From assembly GCF_010586825.1 (NCBI RefSeq), contig NZ_JAAAGB010000002.1, positions 1 to 64,000 of the forward strand: a stretch of DNA of 64,000 nt. Reading direction: 5' to 3'. Under the pieces are notes generated by a model, which saw only the letters and a list, made by a program, of their open reading frames with translations, was not told where the DNA came from and made no database searches. Positions 62,449 to 64,000 of the stretch are shown one piece after another. Source of the DNA: Draconibacterium mangrovi. Its GTDB lineage: Bacteria > Bacteroidota > Bacteroidia > Bacteroidales > Prolixibacteraceae. Position 1 is the stretch's first letter, and each line of letters opens with the position of its first letter. The position numbers and the translations under genes were made by a program.

Positions 62449-63513
62449 ATGGGAAATTCAAAAATTTACTCTAAAATAATTTACAGCCGAAAGTTGGAAC
62501 AGGAACTTCAGGCTTATATCAATAACTATCCGAAGGGCAAAGTGTTTCTGGCAACCGAAGAAACCGTTGATAAACTTTGGGTGGCCAACCTGGATAATTT
62601 TTTGGCAGAAAACAGCATTAAAAAAGTTGTTGTTCCGGCCGGTGAGCACAATAAAAAAATTGGTTCGGTTGAAACCATTTGGCAGTTTTTATCGGAAAAC
62701 GAGGGCGACCGCAAATCCTTGCTTATTAATATTGGTGGAGGAATGCTTACCGATCTTGCCGGTTTTGCAGCCAGCACTTTTAAACGCGGTATCGATTTTC
62801 TGAATGTGCCAACAACTTTGTTATCGCAGGTTGATGCCTCGGTGGGTGGGAAAACCGGGTTTAATTTTAACGGCTTAAAAAACGAAATTGGCGTATTTAA
62901 AGAACCGGTTGCCGTTCTTATAAATACCGATTTTTTGAAAACCATTGATCGTAACAATTTTATTTCGGGGTTTGCCGAAATGATCAAACACGGATTGATT
63001 CACAGTCCTGAGCATTTGGCAGAGCTGAAAGATTTTGATTTCGATACTATTGATTACGATCTGTTGCAGGAAATTATTCGCCACTCGGTAAACGTGAAAG
63101 AATATTTCGTAGCCAACGACTTAACTGAAAATAATATCCGTAAAGCACTGAATTTCGGGCACACGGTTGGTCATGCTTTCGAAAGTCTGGCCATGAAACA
63201 AAACCGGCCCGTTTTGCATGGTTATGCCGTTGCTTACGCCATGATCGCTGAACTTTTTCTGTCGGTGAAAATGTGTGGCTTTCCGCAAGCCGATTGCGAT
63301 GAGCTGACCAATTGGATGTTGGATATTTACGGCAAATTCGAAATTGAAGAATCCGATTTTGAAGCTTTGTATCAATTAATGACACACGACAAAAAGAACG
63401 AATCGGGACGGATTAATTTTACACTTCTACCAAAAGTTGGCGAAATTGCCATCAACCAGAATTGCAGCAAAGAACTGATTCTGGAAGCGCTTAAATTCTA
63501 TAAAAGTCTGTAA
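62449..63513 (+). CDS. aroB: 3-dehydroquinate synthase
   Basis: A 354-residue AroB. NAD-binding and active-site motifs are visible: VPAGEHNKK (near 61-69), NIGGGMLTDLAGFAASTFKRGIDFLNVPTTLLSQVDASVGGKTGFN (near 93-137), FAEMIKHGL (near 174-182) and the zinc ligands in LNFGHTVGHAFE (near 233-244) and HGYAVAYAM. It makes 3-dehydroquinate from DAHP in the shikimate pathway. aroA follows after 36 bases, so both may share a transcript. Confidence 0.96.
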   Translation: MGNSKIYSKIIYSRKLEQELQAYINNYPKGKVFLATEETVDKLWVANLDNFLAENSIKKVVVPAGEHNKKIGSVETIWQFLSENEGDRKSLLINIGGGMLTDLAGFAASTFKRGIDFLNVPTTLLSQVDASVGGKTGFNFNGLKNEIGVFKEPVAVLINTDFLKTIDRNNFISGFAEMIKHGLIHSPEHLAELKDFDFDTIDYDLLQEIIRHSVNVKEYFVANDLTENNIRKALNFGHTVGHAFESLAMKQNRPVLHGYAVAYAMIAELFLSVKMCGFPQADCDELTNWMLDIYGKFEIEESDFEALYQLMTHDKKNESGRINFTLLPKVGEIAINQNCSKELILEALKFYKSL

Positions 63514-63549
63514 TTGACAGACGGAATTAACCTCATTATTACATTTGAA

Positions 63550-64000
63550 ATGATTTACCAGGTAACTACCGACATAAAAGAAATTAAGGGAGCAATTAAT
63601 CTTCCGGCTTCAAAAAGTATAAGCAACCGGGCACTCATTATTAATGCTTTGAGTTACAGTCCGTATCCGATTCGAAACCTGTCGGACAGCGACGATACAA
63701 AAGTTCTGACGGCAGCATTGTTTTCAAACAGTAACAAATTCGATATCGGGCATGCCGGAACCGCGATGCGTTTTCTTACCGCTTTTCTGGCAAAAATTGT
63801 TGGCGAGTGGGAGATAACCGGATCGGAGCGCATGCAGCAACGCCCCATTTCTATTTTAGTAGATGCGCTAAATAAACTGGGAGCGCAAATTGAGTACTTG
63901 GGCAATGAGGGCTGTCCGCCGCTGAAGATTTTGGGTTCGCATTTAAAAGGGCAAACCATTGAGTTGGATGGAAGTGTATCGAGCCAGTATATTTCGGCGC
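63550..64000 (+). CDS. aroA: EPSP synthase, 5' part (runs off the window)
   Basis: The ATG at 63550 opens a frame that reaches the window edge (150 residues seen). It carries the N-terminal NLPASKSISNRALI motif (residues 17-30), HAGTAMRFLTAFLA (near 74-87), where the usual N-A-G-T is H-A-G-T, and GSERMQQRPISILVDAL (near 97-113). EPSP synthase joins shikimate-3-phosphate and phosphoenolpyruvate. It follows aroB by 36 bases. The C-terminal half lies outside the window. Confidence 0.93.
   Translation, partial: MIYQVTTDIKEIKGAINLPASKSISNRALIINALSYSPYPIRNLSDSDDTKVLTAALFSNSNKFDIGHAGTAMRFLTAFLAKIVGEWEITGSERMQQRPISILVDALNKLGAQIEYLGNEGCPPLKILGSHLKGQTIELDGSVSSQYISA

Noticed and set aside
1-64000. Transposase genes, prophage genes, restriction-modification or other known defence systems
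   Set aside because: I read all long frames on both strands and saw none of the usual signatures; only the short accessory segment near 57.4-59.3 kb looks acquired.

Overview
The window is a stretch of chromosome from a Bacteroidota bacterium. The gene content fits a marine or sediment Marinilabiliales/Prolixibacteraceae-type organism, but that lower-rank placement is inference. The reasons are: promoter elements of the Bacteroidota type (TTTG, about 19 bases, TAnnTTTG) close upstream of several starts; few Shine-Dalgarno sequences; a large 'putative porin'; many TolC/HlyD/MacB-type envelope proteins; and the Bacteroidota-like order purH, mreB, mreC, mreD, mrdA, rodA. The window opens in the last bases of a 5S rRNA, so an rRNA operon ends here, and it closes inside aroA.

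Left part (1-20,100): 5S rRNA end and terminator, porin, Nudix hydrolase, luciferase-like flavin enzyme, LolC/E-type permease and flippase-like membrane protein (leftward), then rsmA-mgtE and a small beta-barrel (rightward), a lone MacB-type permease, purH, the rod-shape/elongasome operon mreBCD-mrdA-rodA, and a KamA-family radical SAM protein.

Middle (20,100-38,200): ACP phosphodiesterase, a PfkB-fold kinase without its usual catalytic Asp, a DUF1338 (HglS-like) metalloenzyme, PPK2 and an unassigned ATP-grasp protein, a leftward efflux cluster (adaptor, permease, TolC, adaptor) with no ATPase gene, a DMT-family transporter, pgi, gpsA, small proteins, a DUF2817 peptidase-like protein and the first of two DUF819 membrane proteins. 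A heptamer tandem repeat lies after the DUF2817 gene.

Right part (38,200-64,000): a fused HyuA-HyuB oxoprolinase/hydantoinase one base from an Nramp-fold transporter that lacks the metal-binding motifs, a lipoprotein ADP-ribosylglycohydrolase, a lipoprotein of unknown function, a GNAT and two alpha/beta hydrolases in one operon, a membrane-anchored response regulator, the second DUF819 protein, DUF481, the NAD(P)HX repair enzyme, a HAD phosphatase, a PAS hybrid histidine kinase, a short AT-rich accessory segment (channel-like gene with cassette-like inverted repeats, then a frameshifted gene), a DEAD-box helicase, dprA, a PH-like membrane protein, and aroB-aroA.

Most of the window is housekeeping and envelope biology. 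The accessory material is concentrated at 57,400-59,300 (AT-rich, integron-cassette-like boundaries, pseudogene, dispersed repeat) and in the gene-poor gaps 44,886-45,303 and 54,427-55,138. I saw no CRISPR array, no transposase, no complete prophage and no tRNA gene.
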